Virus record (IMG/VR): IMGVR_UViG_3300017917_002345
Location: 1 to 63,707 of that record
Source: a virus
Reading direction: 5' to 3' (one strand)
DNA length: 63,707 nt
Within the stretch, counting starts at the first letter, position 1. Every line of letters starts with the position of its first letter. The notes under the pieces were generated by a model. That model saw only the letters and a program-made list of their open reading frames with translations, ran no database searches and was not told the origin of the DNA. Position numbers and translations under genes: made by a program. Positions 24,574-31,248 of the stretch are shown piece by piece.

Positions 24574-24825
24574 TTAACAACTGTACAGCAAGGTTTTTGC
24601 ACCTTCTACAATCATTGCGCTATACCCTTCCTCCCCTGCTTTTGCGCAAGCAACCCACTCATCAAAAGTGTCGCTGTCTGCAAGCTCCTCGTCCCAAATT
24701 AGTATGCCATCGCATGTTGCAAAGTCCTCGCCCCGCTTTAGCGTAACTTTAACAGTGCTGCCGCTAGTGTTTGCGTCTTCGTAGTAGCCCGCTGCCTCTA
24801 CGCTAATAACTGTAACTTTTTGCAT
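24574..24825 (-). CDS. small acidic hypothetical protein, early cassette
   Basis: 83 residues from the ATG at 24825. Beta-rich start (MQKVTVISVEAAGYY, STVKVTLKRGE), then an acidic helical part. No family recognised. Its 3' end (24584-24598) contains TACAGCAAGGTTTTT on the opposite strand, the core of a repeat found elsewhere in the window. Confidence 0.72.
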   Translation of the reverse strand: MQKVTVISVEAAGYYEDANTSGSTVKVTLKRGEDFATCDGILIWDEELADSDTFDEWVACAKAGEEGYSAMIVEGAKTLLYSC

Positions 24826-24840
24826 GTTAAGCTCCTTTTT

Positions 24841-24863
24841 ATGCGCTACACTGTGCAGCGCAT
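24841..24863 (-). promoter_or_regulatory. 5' leader stem-loop
   Basis: Ten-base-pair stem with CAG loop, identical to the one at 24210-24232. Confidence 0.7.
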
Positions 24864-24870
24864 AGCATGT

Positions 24871-24899
24871 ATTATATACAAAACGCTTGCGCAGTGCAA
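24871..24899 (-). promoter_or_regulatory. early promoter
   Basis: TTGCAC-N17-TATAAT. The arms CAAAACGC/GCGTTTTG again flank the -35. Confidence 0.75.
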
Positions 24900-24917
24900 G
24901 CGTTTTGTTGTTGTTTT

Positions 24918-25223
24918 TTAGCAAAAAAGCTCGTCGTGCAGCTCTGCATCTATCCACAAGTTATCCACAGCGTCAGTGTATGCTGTAACTGTTTTAGCGT
25001 AGCAGCGCCCACCTACTACTGTAACAGTGTTTACAGTTTGCAGTGTAAACTCGCCCAGCTCGCTTGCAGTGCAGCTAACGTAGTCGTCGTGCTCGTCTAC
25101 TGCAATTACATAGTGCTCAAGCAGCGTAGTGTCATAGTTTGCAACGTCCTCGCACAAGTCGCTCTCGTGTGCTTGCACAAGTTTATAAAAGCACTGTCCC
25201 AATTTTGTTGCATTTGCGTACAT
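24918..25223 (-). CDS. hypothetical protein, early cassette
   Basis: 101 residues, acidic, with scattered Cys. Start at 25223 after AACAAGGAAGCAAC. By chance or not, its coding sequence includes a perfect DnaA-box sequence (TTATCCACA at 24961-24969). No family recognised. Confidence 0.72.
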   Translation of the reverse strand: MYANATKLGQCFYKLVQAHESDLCEDVANYDTTLLEHYVIAVDEHDDYVSCTASELGEFTLQTVNTVTVVGGRCYAKTVTAYTDAVDNLWIDAELHDELFC

Positions 25224-25239
25224 GTTGCTTCCTTGTTAC

Positions 25240-25260
25240 TGCGCTACACTGTGCAGCGCA
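25240..25260 (-). promoter_or_regulatory. 5' leader stem-loop
   Basis: TGCGCTGCA-CAG-TGTAGCGCA stem-loop between -10 and ribosome site. Confidence 0.65.
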
Positions 25261-25268
25261 TAGCATGT

Positions 25269-25297
25269 ATTATAAGCTAATAACGCAAAACATGCAA
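25269..25297 (-). promoter_or_regulatory. early promoter
   Basis: TTGCAT-N17-TATAAT; almost identical in sequence, spacer included, to the promoter at 23813-23841. Confidence 0.75.
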
Positions 25298-25343
25298 GTG
25301 TTTTTTGTATAACCCTGCGCCCTGTGTGGGTATCGAATTCCTC

Positions 25344-25371
25344 TTGCATCCGCCTGCCAACCTGCTATACT
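25344..25371 (+). promoter_or_regulatory. plus-strand promoter
   Basis: TTGCAT-N16-TATACT, followed at 25381-25398 by a leader hairpin CGCCGC-AATCCA-GCGGCG and the ribosome site AGGAG. Confidence 0.65.
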
Positions 25372-25417
25372 ACAGCCATGCGCCGCAATCCAGCGGCGTC
25401 GAAACCAGGAGTTATTC

Positions 25418-25756
25418 ATGTCCACATCCAATGAACTTGCTCGCCGCTTCAGAAGCCGAGAGGTGGCGGCAGGAGAGGTGCTTGCTCAATTCCATGAGAA
25501 GCTGGCGAAGGATGCAGCGTATGCGCTGTCGTGGAGCTTGGATGCATTCCGAGCAGCTGGCAGGCAGGCGGTGTTCCGTGAGTTGGCGGAGGCGTTCGAG
25601 AGGGACTGCTCGGTAGAAGACGCCCGTGCTACACTGCTTGGCCGTGTGAGGAGTGCGGCACTGTATCCGCCGCAGAGCAGCAGCCCCGTGAGCAATCTCA
25701 TGGACCAGTATCGTGGGGCAGCAGCAGCCGAGGCACTGGAGCTGTTGGACTACTGA
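25418..25756 (+). CDS. hypothetical protein, the only plus-strand gene of the early region
   Basis: 112 residues, helical, Ala/Arg/Glu-rich and GC-richer than its neighbours. It has its own promoter (25344-25371), a 5' leader hairpin, an AGGAG ribosome site and a terminator (25798-25826), so it is a self-contained unit in reverse orientation. Family not recognised. Confidence 0.7.
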   Translation: MSTSNELARRFRSREVAAGEVLAQFHEKLAKDAAYALSWSLDAFRAAGRQAVFRELAEAFERDCSVEDARATLLGRVRSAALYPPQSSSPVSNLMDQYRGAAAAEALELLDY

Positions 25757-25797
25757 TGCAGCGAATGGGGCGGGCTATGCGCCTGCCCATAAGGATT

Positions 25798-25826
25798 CCC
25801 GCACTCTGGAAATAGTGGAGTGCGGG
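25798..25826 (+). terminator. rho-independent terminator
   Basis: CCCGCACTC (25798-25806) / GAGTGCGGG (25818-25826), followed by TTCTCC. It ends the plus-strand gene at 25418-25756. Confidence 0.7.
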
Positions 25827-26105
25827 TTCTCCTACGAGTGGACAGTGGAGAGAGTTAGGTGGAGGAGAGCGGGCGCTGGAGGGAATGGATGCCGCGCCCG
25901 TGGAGTCAGTACCGCCCAGCAGTCTCTCACCGACGGGCGGCCTTCAGTGTGCCTTTTGTGTCCAAACCCACTGCCCACATGTTCGCACCTGCCCCACACG
26001 CATGTCTACGGGCCCTATGCTGCGATGAACTGGAGTCCGTGTAGTCTAGTATAGGGCCCCTTGCTCAAACGGTTGTAGGGGCGCATCGCCGGGCGAAGAC
26101 GTTCT

Positions 26106-26125
26106 GCTACAGCAAGGTTTTTAAG
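26106..26125 (+). repeat. GCTACAGCAAGGTTTTTAAG repeat
   Basis: Identical over 20 bases to 32604-32623; shorter copies occur four times at 44.3-44.5 kb. Confidence 0.75.
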
Positions 26126-26158
26126 GGTAGGGCAGGTGATCTGCCCCTCCTGCTGCGC

Positions 26159-26314
26159 TTAGAACGGAATGATCTGTGTATCAGCCCTGCGTCCATTTGC
26201 CAGCTGCCACAGCGCACACTCCCGCCAAGTACCAATAGCCCAAGCACTGCCAGCAACGATGCTGCCAAACTTGCCCTCGTCACTTACTACAATGTAGAGT
26301 TGCTTCTTGCTCAT
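26159..26314 (-). CDS. small hypothetical protein, early cassette
   Basis: 51 residues from the ATG at 26314 (leader AACAAGGAGCAGAGC). Starts MSKKQLYIVVSDEGKFGSIV and has 'AWAIGTWRECALWQLANG'. Beta then helix; resembles the start of other small accessory proteins but no family recognised. Confidence 0.7.
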   Translation of the reverse strand: MSKKQLYIVVSDEGKFGSIVAGSAWAIGTWRECALWQLANGRRADTQIIPF

Positions 26315-26341
26315 GCTCTGCTCCTTGTTGAACATGAGTGT

Positions 26342-26370
26342 ATTATACTGCCTTTGAGTAAGGGCGTCAA
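26342..26370 (-). promoter_or_regulatory. early promoter
   Basis: TTGACG-N17-TATAAT. The stop codon of the gene at 26367-26534 is the TGA of this -35. Confidence 0.85.
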
Positions 26371-26534
26371 GCCCCCTGCAACTCTTGGTCAATGTCAAAC
26401 AGGACTTGGTCAATGTGCTCGCAGGTCTCTTCAATGCCCACGGTCGCGGGGTCATAGACGCTTTGGAACTTCAGCAGTGCAGCCTTGAACTCCTGTGCTG
26501 CCCGCTCCAGCTCTGCAAACTTTTGGTCAATCAC
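26367..26534 (-). CDS. small helical protein with GTG start
   Basis: 55 residues. The GTG at 26534 overlaps the previous stop (GTGA) and is preceded by GGAGGGC, so it is translationally coupled to the gene at 26531-26710. The product is a helical protein (FAELERAAQEFKAALLKF) with a short internal repeat, HIDQ/DIDQ. The stop lies in the next promoter's -35. No family recognised. Confidence 0.68.
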   Translation of the reverse strand: MIDQKFAELERAAQEFKAALLKFQSVYDPATVGIEETCEHIDQVLFDIDQELQGA

Positions 26535-26710
26535 TCCACGCCCTCCAACTCCATGATGTCGTACATGAGGTCCTGTACAAGGTCATCTATTGCGTGGCGT
26601 GTGTCCTGCCCTGCATCCGTCTCCCCCAAGGTCTCCCGGATCAGCTCTTCCGCTTGCTCGATCAGCTCCAGTGCTTCACGAAGCTTTGCTGCCTTTTGCA
26701 TGTTTGTCAT
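26531..26710 (-). CDS. small helical protein, early cassette
   Basis: 59 residues from the ATG at 26710. A coiled-coil-like helix (AAKLREALELIEQAEELI) and an acidic C-terminus. Own promoter at 26738-26766. Operon partner of the GTG-start gene. Confidence 0.72.
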   Translation of the reverse strand: MTNMQKAAKLREALELIEQAEELIRETLGETDAGQDTRHAIDDLVQDLMYDIMELEGVE

Positions 26711-26737
26711 GATGTGCTCCTTGTTGAACATGAGTGT

Positions 26738-26766
26738 ATTATACTGTCATTCCTGATACCAGTCAA
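26738..26766 (-). promoter_or_regulatory. early promoter inside a microgene
   Basis: TTGACT-N17-TATAAT. Its -35 and spacer lie inside the coding sequence of the 24-residue gene at 26747-26821. Confidence 0.82.
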
Positions 26767-26821
26767 CCCCATCTTCTGACCAATACCATGCTTTCAAGTA
26801 GTGATTGTAGAATCGTTTCAT
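26747..26821 (-). CDS. 24-residue aromatic microprotein
   Basis: ATG at 26821 preceded by AACAAGGAGCGCGGC and its own promoter (26848-26876). The peptide starts MKRFYNHYLKAWYW and ends DGVDWYQE: eight aromatic residues in 24. Its stop codon touches the next -10 region, and the next gene's promoter -35 is in its codons. That a full cassette (promoter, leader, ribosome site) precedes so short an ORF argues that it is translated. Confidence 0.6.
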   Translation of the reverse strand: MKRFYNHYLKAWYWSEDGVDWYQE

Positions 26822-26847
26822 GCCGCGCTCCTTGTTGCAATATGTGT

Positions 26848-26876
26848 ATTATACTGCCTAGGGGATGGCGTGTCAA
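26848..26876 (-). promoter_or_regulatory. early promoter
   Basis: Perfect -35 TTGACA, 17-nt spacer, TATAAT. The TGA of the -35 is the stop codon of the gene at 26873-27031. Confidence 0.88.
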
Positions 26877-27031
26877 CCCCAGCGGCTTGCACACTTCTTC
26901 AGCTCGTTGATCTCGAACAGGATTTCCCGGCGACGCTCATCAGTCTTGGCGTTGGTAGCCTCGTCCAGTTCTCCTGCGATCTCGTCCAACATGAAGAGTT
27001 CTTCGTAGAGGTCGTTGATCTGATCTTGCAT
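26873..27031 (-). CDS. small helical protein, early cassette
   Basis: 52 residues from the ATG at 27031. Acidic helix (DLYEELFMLDEIAGELDEAT) then a basic one (DERRREILFEINELKKC). No family recognised. Confidence 0.7.
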   Translation of the reverse strand: MQDQINDLYEELFMLDEIAGELDEATNAKTDERRREILFEINELKKCASRWG

Positions 27032-27061
27032 GGCGTGCTCCTTGTTGCTGTCCATACATGT

Positions 27062-27090
27062 ATTATAGGGCCTTTCGGCCCCGCTGTCAA
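27062..27090 (-). promoter_or_regulatory. early promoter with hairpin spacer
   Basis: TTGACA-N17-TATAAT. The spacer holds GGGCC-GAAA-GGCCC. The upstream stop codon is the TGA of the -35. Confidence 0.88.
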
Positions 27091-27488
27091 GCAGCAATCT
27101 GCACGTAGTCTCGGTCCCACGCGCCAATGCTCAAGTGGGTGTAAAATGCAGTGTCGAAGTAATCGGTCATCGCATCGCTATTGTCATAGAACTTACGACC
27201 ACCTGCACGACCCGGGGCATTGTGCATGATCTCATTGATCTTGTGCAGTGCAGCGCGGGCTTCTGCTTGCGCCCAGTGGCTGTCGATCCAGTACTGGTTG
27301 ACTTGGCAGTGCTTGCGCCCGTTGTAGCTGTTCTCAAAGCCCTCGCTGAAGTCCACAGTGCCCTGCAGGATGGTCACGTCAACGCTGAGAGAGCCGCTGC
27401 CCTTGCGAGCGCTGAACTTCCACTTGGGGAAAGCAGCTTTGAGCTCCTTGCGGATTGCTGCGACGTCTTGTGCTGTGATGTATGCCAT
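27087..27488 (-). CDS. LPD29-like hypothetical protein
   Basis: 133 residues. The N-terminus 'DVAAIRKELKAAFPKWKFSARKG' followed by 'SLSVDVTI' resembles large polyvalent protein-associated domain 29 (recalled pattern: IRK.LK.AFP..KFSVR...S). Such domains occur in phage and plasmid accessory proteins. Function unknown. Own promoter at 27525-27553. Confidence 0.75.
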   Translation of the reverse strand: MAYITAQDVAAIRKELKAAFPKWKFSARKGSGSLSVDVTILQGTVDFSEGFENSYNGRKHCQVNQYWIDSHWAQAEARAALHKINEIMHNAPGRAGGRKFYDNSDAMTDYFDTAFYTHLSIGAWDRDYVQIAA

Positions 27489-27524
27489 TTCGTTTGCTCC
27501 TAGTGTGTTGCTGTCTATGTGTGT

Positions 27525-27553
27525 ATTATACTGTCAGACAGCGTGGGCGTCAA
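27525..27553 (-). promoter_or_regulatory. early promoter
   Basis: TTGACG-N17-TATAAT, driving the LPD29-like gene. Confidence 0.82.
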
Positions 27554-27764
27554 CCTTTTTCATAAGGTCGAACAGCTGATTTTGAAGCAGCGCCATCTCA
27601 TCGTGCTCCACGTAGAAGTCAGTGGTGGGGTCCCAGTATTGACCTTGGCCGGGATCGTAGTACAATACTCGGAGGTTGGCGAAGATAAAGGGCCCTTCCA
27701 GCCCCTTACGGAGCCCGTAGCCCTTGAGTAGCTCTTCAGTGCGTCCTAGAACCCTGTGGCCCAT
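27534..27764 (-). CDS. small hypothetical protein, second gene of a pair
   Basis: 76 residues from the ATG at 27764, one base after the stop of the preceding gene. 'FIFANLRVLYYDPGQGQYWDP' and a C-terminal amphipathic helix (ALLQNQLFDLMKKVDAH). A longer in-frame version exists upstream but overlaps the preceding gene, so the short start was chosen. Confidence 0.65.
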   Translation of the reverse strand: MGHRVLGRTEELLKGYGLRKGLEGPFIFANLRVLYYDPGQGQYWDPTTDFYVEHDEMALLQNQLFDLMKKVDAHAV

Positions 27765-27765
27765 T

Positions 27766-27990
27766 TCAGTGTCCCAGTGCAAAGTTCCGGAGGTTGCGGA
27801 TGTATTCAATATAGACTTGGTGACGCCGAGCATTCTCGTGCCATGCCACCACAACCACGTCGTTGGTCTTGACTCCGAGGAAACGGCCGCGGCTGCTCCT
27901 GTCGCCGGCGTACACCCATTGCCCGGGCTGCATCTGCCGCATGTCATCGTGACTCATGTTCCAAATGTTGCGTGGTTGGGTGTAGCGCAT
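27766..27990 (-). CDS. small hypothetical protein, SH3-like
   Basis: 74 residues. 'MQPGQWVYAGDRSSRGRFLG' and 'NDVVVVAWHENARRHQVYIEYI' suggest a small beta barrel. Leader and promoter (28019-28048) directly precede it. Confidence 0.7.
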   Translation of the reverse strand: MRYTQPRNIWNMSHDDMRQMQPGQWVYAGDRSSRGRFLGVKTNDVVVVAWHENARRHQVYIEYIRNLRNFALGH

Positions 27991-28018
27991 GGTGTGCTCC
28001 TTGTGTGTCTATGAGTGT

Positions 28019-28048
28019 ATTATACGACTTCAGTAGACAGGTTGTCAA
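28019..28048 (-). promoter_or_regulatory. early promoter inside coding sequence
   Basis: TTGACA-N18-TATAAT. The stop codon TAA of the upstream gene (28020-28217) is part of this -10, so the whole promoter is coding. Confidence 0.85.
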
Positions 28049-28217
28049 GGAATTTGTTGTAGGTTTCTTCGCCCCATTTGCGGGCCTTGTAGGAGCAGAT
28101 GACGCCTACCCGCTCCATGGTGTTGATCTTGGTCAGCGCCGGTGTGTCCGGGTTCTCGAGGATCGCCACAGCGTTCTTCATCTGCAGGATCACCTGTTGG
28201 AGTTCTTCGTTTGTCAT
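28020..28217 (-). CDS. small hypothetical protein
   Basis: 65 residues, helical (NEELQQVILQMKNAVAILE). Coupled to the membrane protein upstream by ATGA. Its last 10 codons contain the next gene's promoter. Confidence 0.7.
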   Translation of the reverse strand: MTNEELQQVILQMKNAVAILENPDTPALTKINTMERVGVICSYKARKWGEETYNKFLDNLSTEVV

Positions 28218-28357
28218 TCGAATTTCGACACAACGGAGATTGCCATTACGACACCTAAGATCACGCAGAACATGAGGGGCTTTTCCAGCAGGCCTACGCC
28301 GGCAATGGCAAGCAGGACGCCCAGGAGGCCGAAGAGGATGATTGAAACGAATTGCAT
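28214..28357 (-). CDS. two-helix small membrane protein
   Basis: 47 residues, ATG at 28357 after AACAAGGAGCACAAT. Two hydrophobic segments: SIILFGLLGVLLAIAGVGLL and MFCVILGVVMAISVV, likely a hairpin in the inner membrane. Function unknown; size and form would suit a superinfection-exclusion or lysis-timing protein, which is a guess. Confidence 0.7.
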   Translation of the reverse strand: MQFVSIILFGLLGVLLAIAGVGLLEKPLMFCVILGVVMAISVVSKFE

Positions 28358-28383
28358 ATTGTGCTCCTTGTTGCGATGTGTGT

Positions 28384-28413
28384 ATTATAACACTGTTTTG
28401 GGCAGAGTGTCAA
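28384..28413 (-). promoter_or_regulatory. early promoter
   Basis: TTGACA-N18-TATAAT; the upstream stop codon is the TGA of the -35. Confidence 0.85.
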
Positions 28414-28643
28414 CTGATTACACAGTACATGCCATCATTGATACCCCATACGGTATCGCGGGCAAGAGTGGCCTGCTTCTTGGTGCCCCGTACTGCAATC
28501 ACCACTTCATCGACGCCCATGCCCGGTGTCACCGAAATGACATCGAGCCGAGCATCTGCCAGTTCCTTGCGGGCCTGCTGGACAGCAGGGCTGGGCATGT
28601 TTTCAGCGGTGATGTAGAAGATGCGGATGTATGCTTTGTTCAT
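28410..28643 (-). CDS. hypothetical protein with leaderless start
   Basis: 77 residues. The ATG (28643) is only six bases from the -10, with no room for a ribosome site, unlike all other cassettes here. Alternating alpha/beta composition (VDEVVIAVRGTKKQ). No family recognised. A start at the next Met (residue 16) is possible but also lacks a ribosome site. Confidence 0.65.
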   Translation of the reverse strand: MNKAYIRIFYITAENMPSPAVQQARKELADARLDVISVTPGMGVDEVVIAVRGTKKQATLARDTVWGINDGMYCVIS

Positions 28644-28649
28644 GTGTGT

Positions 28650-28678
28650 ATTATAACAGGGAGTCGCCTCCCTGTCAA
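28650..28678 (-). promoter_or_regulatory. early promoter with hairpin spacer
   Basis: Perfect consensus TTGACA-N17-TATAAT. The spacer contains CAGGGA-GGCGAC-TCCCTG (28657-28674). Confidence 0.9.
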
Positions 28679-28679
28679 C

Positions 28680-28967
28680 TCACATCGTCCAATATCTTTC
28701 CATGCTCGGGTCGCAGGGACCGCCGCGGTCTTCTGCCTCGATCTGCACCATGGCACCAGTCATCAAGTTCTTGACCATCACGTACCGCTCCTTGACCTCG
28801 AAGCGCCAGCCCTGCGTGGAGGGGTACAGTTGGGCAGTGAGCGCAGCCAGTTCACGCTCGACAGCTTCGCGATCCATTCCGCTAAACGGATACTTGGCCA
28901 CAAAGCGCTCGCCTGCCTTGGTACGCTTGTCTGCTTTGTACACTGTCACAATCCAATCTGTTTTCAT
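28680..28967 (-). CDS. hypothetical protein, early cassette
   Basis: 95 residues from the ATG at 28967. Begins with a beta strand (DWIVTVYKADKR), then 'GMDREAVERELAALTAQL' helix. Mixed charged. No family recognised. Confidence 0.72.
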   Translation of the reverse strand: MKTDWIVTVYKADKRTKAGERFVAKYPFSGMDREAVERELAALTAQLYPSTQGWRFEVKERYVMVKNLMTGAMVQIEAEDRGGPCDPSMERYWTM

Positions 28968-28993
28968 CGTCTGCTCCTTGTTACAATACATGT

Positions 28994-29022
28994 ATTATAA
29001 CACCGAGTAGAGATCAGAGCAA
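28994..29022 (-). promoter_or_regulatory. early promoter
   Basis: TTGCTC-N17-TATAAT, overlapping the 3' end of the RadC-like gene. Confidence 0.75.
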
Positions 29023-29517
29023 GCCTTTTTCTGCCATGCTCAAGCTCATTCCATTGCCTGCTGTGATGATGTGATCGAGCACTCGCACGTCGACCAGCGC
29101 CAGCGCAGCCTTGAGACTCTGAGTCAGTGCCTCATCTGCTCGGCTAGGTTGGACTTGACCACTGGGGTGGTTGTGTGTTAAAATAGCGGCAGCGGCATTG
29201 TTTCGCAAGGCTGCTCTCACCACCTCCCGAGGATAGACGCTGGTCTGGCTGAGTGTGCCTTCGAACATGTCCTCCATCGCGATCATACGGTTTTGGCTGT
29301 CCAACCACATGATGCTGAACACCTCACGGTATTGGTCACTGCGAGTGCTGACCCGAAGCACCAAGTAGTCTCGGACTGCCGCCGGTGTGTGGAAAGCATC
29401 CAGGTGAACCACACGCCGCGAGAGGATGGCCAGTGCCTGCCGAATGATGTCATCTTCGGTGCTCACTGCATCACTGCCATATGCCACCGGATCCTCTGAC
29501 CTTGCTACGAGATTCAT
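29014..29517 (-). CDS. RadC-like JAMM/MPN-domain protein
   Basis: 167 residues. The JAMM metal-binding signature is present: 'AILTHNHPSGQVQPSRADEALT' (H-x-H-P-S-G...S-x-x-D) preceded by 'GTLSQTSVYPREVVRAAL'. The cellular N-terminal HhH region is missing, as is common in phage and plasmid RadC. The cellular role is uncertain; plasmid-type RadC are often linked to anti-defence islands. Confidence 0.88.
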   Translation of the reverse strand: MNLVARSEDPVAYGSDAVSTEDDIIRQALAILSRRVVHLDAFHTPAAVRDYLVLRVSTRSDQYREVFSIMWLDSQNRMIAMEDMFEGTLSQTSVYPREVVRAALRNNAAAAILTHNHPSGQVQPSRADEALTQSLKAALALVDVRVLDHIITAGNGMSLSMAEKGLL

Positions 29518-29543
29518 CTCTTGCTCCTTGTTGCGATGTGTGT

Positions 29544-29572
29544 ATTATAACACCCACCGCAACCCGTGTCAA
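29544..29572 (-). promoter_or_regulatory. early promoter
   Basis: TTGACA-N17-TATAAT, driving the RadC-like gene. Confidence 0.85.
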
Positions 29573-29576
29573 TACC

Positions 29577-29720
29577 TCAGGCCTGATCGTATGCTTGGAT
29601 CAGTTCCCGGCTGCTCACCTTGAACTTGGCGACCACTCGGGCCGTGGCGTCCGGGAATTCCAATCCCTCAGCCATCAAGTTGAACAGTGCTTCGACGGCT
29701 TTTTCCAGTTTGCGGCTCAT
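29577..29720 (-). CDS. 47-residue helical protein
   Basis: ATG at 29720 after AACAAGGAGCTGAT. 'EAVEALFNLMAEGLEFPDATARVVAKFKVSSRELIQAYD' looks like a three-helix unit with a helix-turn-helix-like second half. DNA binding is possible but unproven. Confidence 0.68.
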   Translation of the reverse strand: MSRKLEKAVEALFNLMAEGLEFPDATARVVAKFKVSSRELIQAYDQA

Positions 29721-29745
29721 ATCAGCTCCTTGTTGCAATAACTGT

Positions 29746-29774
29746 ATTTTACTGTCTTTTGAATAACCTGTCAA
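29746..29774 (-). promoter_or_regulatory. early promoter with -35 in a hairpin loop
   Basis: TTGACA-N17-TAAAAT. GAATAACC and GGGTTATTC on the two sides of the -35 form a stem. Confidence 0.8.
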
Positions 29775-29844
29775 CCGTTTGGGTTATTCTTTTGGGGCTA
29801 GAGTGTGGTGCCCTAGCCCCTGTTTATAGCCCCGTAGGGCGTTT

Positions 29845-30078
29845 TTAGACCATCACTACGGTGTTAGTCTGCAGACGTTCTTTTGCAACGGCTACGGCTT
29901 GTGCAATAGCGTTCTCGACGTACATTTCATTGTCGTCTGCATTGGCAATGTCGCCTGTAACGAGTGCGGCGTTACGGACGGTCATGCGATTGACACCGTC
30001 GAAACTGAATACAATACGCAGGGTTTTGAGGCGAGCGTTTTTAACGACTTTTGCGTACAGTGTGCAGTTGGTTTGCAT
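29845..30078 (-). CDS. hypothetical protein, early cassette
   Basis: 77 residues, beta-rich first half (LYAKVVKNARLKTLRIVFSF) and a helical end (ENAIAQAVAVAKERL). A GGGGCTAG..CTAGCCCC hairpin at 29796-29822 follows it. No family recognised. Confidence 0.72.
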   Translation of the reverse strand: MQTNCTLYAKVVKNARLKTLRIVFSFDGVNRMTVRNAALVTGDIANADDNEMYVENAIAQAVAVAKERLQTNTVVMV

Positions 30079-30105
30079 GTTAGTGCTCCTTGTTACAATA
30101 ACTGT

Positions 30106-30134
30106 ATTGTAACACCAAAAGGGCCTGTTTGCAA
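30106..30134 (-). promoter_or_regulatory. early promoter with -35 in a terminator loop
   Basis: TTGCAA-N17-TACAAT. The stem AAAGGGC / GCCCTTTT (30117-30141) encloses the -35. Confidence 0.8.
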
Positions 30135-30153
30135 GCCCTTTCAGTGTTATTTT

Positions 30154-30501
30154 TCAGTCGAGCCTGCTGCCTGCGTATGCCTCTACGCCCAGCTGTTCAC
30201 GCAGGATGTCTGCGTAGGCCTCAGCGCCCACTTCCTTGGCAGTGATTGCTTGCGTAGCGCTACCACTGGGGTTCCACAGTTGCAGTCCGCCCGAGTAGCC
30301 TTTGCGGAAGCCCACTGCCGCAAGTGCCTTGCCCAGTTTGGAATTGGAACGCACCTTGTACACTGTAACCCATGCAAAGCCACAGGCGTCGCGCTCACCG
30401 TGCTGGGCCAGGAAGTTCTGTGTCGCACGGCTTGCGGCGTCAGCGGCACGGGTGAGGATTGTTTGCACTGCAACGGGGTCGAAGGTTTGAACTGCGGTCA
30501 T
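30154..30501 (-). CDS. conserved phage/plasmid-type hypothetical protein
   Basis: 115 residues. 'CGFAWVTVYKVRSNSKLGKAL', 'GYSGGLQLWNPSG' and the terminal 'AYAGSRLD' belong to a family I recall from phages and plasmids without an assigned function. Leader hairpin and promoter precede it. Confidence 0.78.
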   Translation of the reverse strand: MTAVQTFDPVAVQTILTRAADAASRATQNFLAQHGERDACGFAWVTVYKVRSNSKLGKALAAVGFRKGYSGGLQLWNPSGSATQAITAKEVGAEAYADILREQLGVEAYAGSRLD

Positions 30502-30517
30502 TGTTTGCTCCTGTTAC

Positions 30518-30538
30518 TGCGCCACACTGTGTAACGCA
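30518..30538 (-). promoter_or_regulatory. 5' leader stem-loop with wobble pairs
   Basis: TGCGTTACA-CAG-TGTGGCGCA on the minus strand. Relative to the 24-kb copies, two C-G/T-A pairs are replaced by T-G wobbles, so the stem is kept while the sequence changes. Confidence 0.6.
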
Positions 30539-30545
30539 TGATTGT

Positions 30546-30574
30546 ATTATACAACCAAAAGGGCCTGTTTGCAA
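30546..30574 (-). promoter_or_regulatory. early promoter with -35 in a terminator loop
   Basis: TTGCAA-N17-TATAAT; same AAAGGGC/GCCCTTT arrangement as at 30106. Confidence 0.8.
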
Positions 30575-30593
30575 GCCCTTTCTTTCTGGAGGG

Positions 30594-30923
30594 TTATTCA
30601 TCTTCCTCTTGCAGTTCTTCGGATTCTGTGTTAGCATAGATCCAAGCTTCGATGTGGTCACGGACGCGGTCGTCGTCGCTAGTGTACACTACATAATCGC
30701 CCAGTTCCACGCGGCAGTCTTTGTCCACGTACTCGAACCCGCCGTAGTACTGCAAAGAGCGATCATTGCCTTTGCGCACTACAATGCAGTCCTTGCTCAC
30801 CCACAGCCGGCCACCAGCGCGGATGTCCAGGCCCAACCGATCAGCGCTCACTTGCGTCATTTCCCACACAATGTTATCGGCAGTTTCTTTGACTTCTTCG
30901 ATGTAGTCCAAAATGTTCTGCAT
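30594..30923 (-). CDS. acidic hypothetical protein
   Basis: 109 residues from the ATG at 30923. Beta-rich middle ('GGRLWVSKDCIVVRKGNDR', 'VELGDYVVYTSD') and a Glu-rich tail (EELQEEDE). No family recognised. Confidence 0.75.
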   Translation of the reverse strand: MQNILDYIEEVKETADNIVWEMTQVSADRLGLDIRAGGRLWVSKDCIVVRKGNDRSLQYYGGFEYVDKDCRVELGDYVVYTSDDDRVRDHIEAWIYANTESEELQEEDE

Positions 30924-30950
30924 GTTAGTGCTCCTGTTTAACATGAGTGT

Positions 30951-30980
30951 ATTATAACTCCAAAACGCATGGGGTGTCAA
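30951..30980 (-). promoter_or_regulatory. early promoter with -35 in a hairpin loop
   Basis: TTGACA-N18-TATAAT. GCATAGGGG and CCCCATGC flank the -35; TTTTGG follows, as in a terminator. Confidence 0.85.
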
Positions 30981-31007
30981 TACCCCTATGCGCTTTAGGG
31001 TCTTTAT

Positions 31008-31220
31008 TTAGAACTTGACAACGGAGTCAACTTGGTCGAGATATGCCCAGTGCATGTCGCCTTCGCGAGTGCGATAGTCAATGCCCGGTAGACCGTTTTT
31101 GATGTCGCTGTCAACCCCTGTTACAGTTGCACGAACAGCCGGGTCGTTGCCGAAGCAGCCACGCACCATCACAACACTGCCTTCGCGTACTTGGGACAGT
31201 TTGATCTTGTTTGCGAACAT
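31008..31220 (-). CDS. small SH3-like protein
   Basis: 70 residues. 'VREGSVVMVRGCFGNDPAVRATVTGVD' is KOW/SH3-like. Promoter at 31249-31277. Confidence 0.72.
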   Translation of the reverse strand: MFANKIKLSQVREGSVVMVRGCFGNDPAVRATVTGVDSDIKNGLPGIDYRTREGDMHWAYLDQVDSVVKF

Positions 31221-31248
31221 GTTATGCCTTTCTGTTTAACATGAGTGT

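Larger units (their letters stand above)
25757..26158. other. non-coding GC-rich spacer
   Basis: About 400 bases without a supported gene on either strand. It holds the terminator of the plus-strand gene, a GGGCAG..CTGCCC hairpin at about 26134-26149 and one copy of the GCTACAGCAAGGTTTTTAAG repeat. Confidence 0.5.

Noticed and set aside
24953-24969. DnaA boxes inside the gene at 24918-25223
   Set aside because: One perfect and one near match in a coding sequence with no further copies; can be chance.
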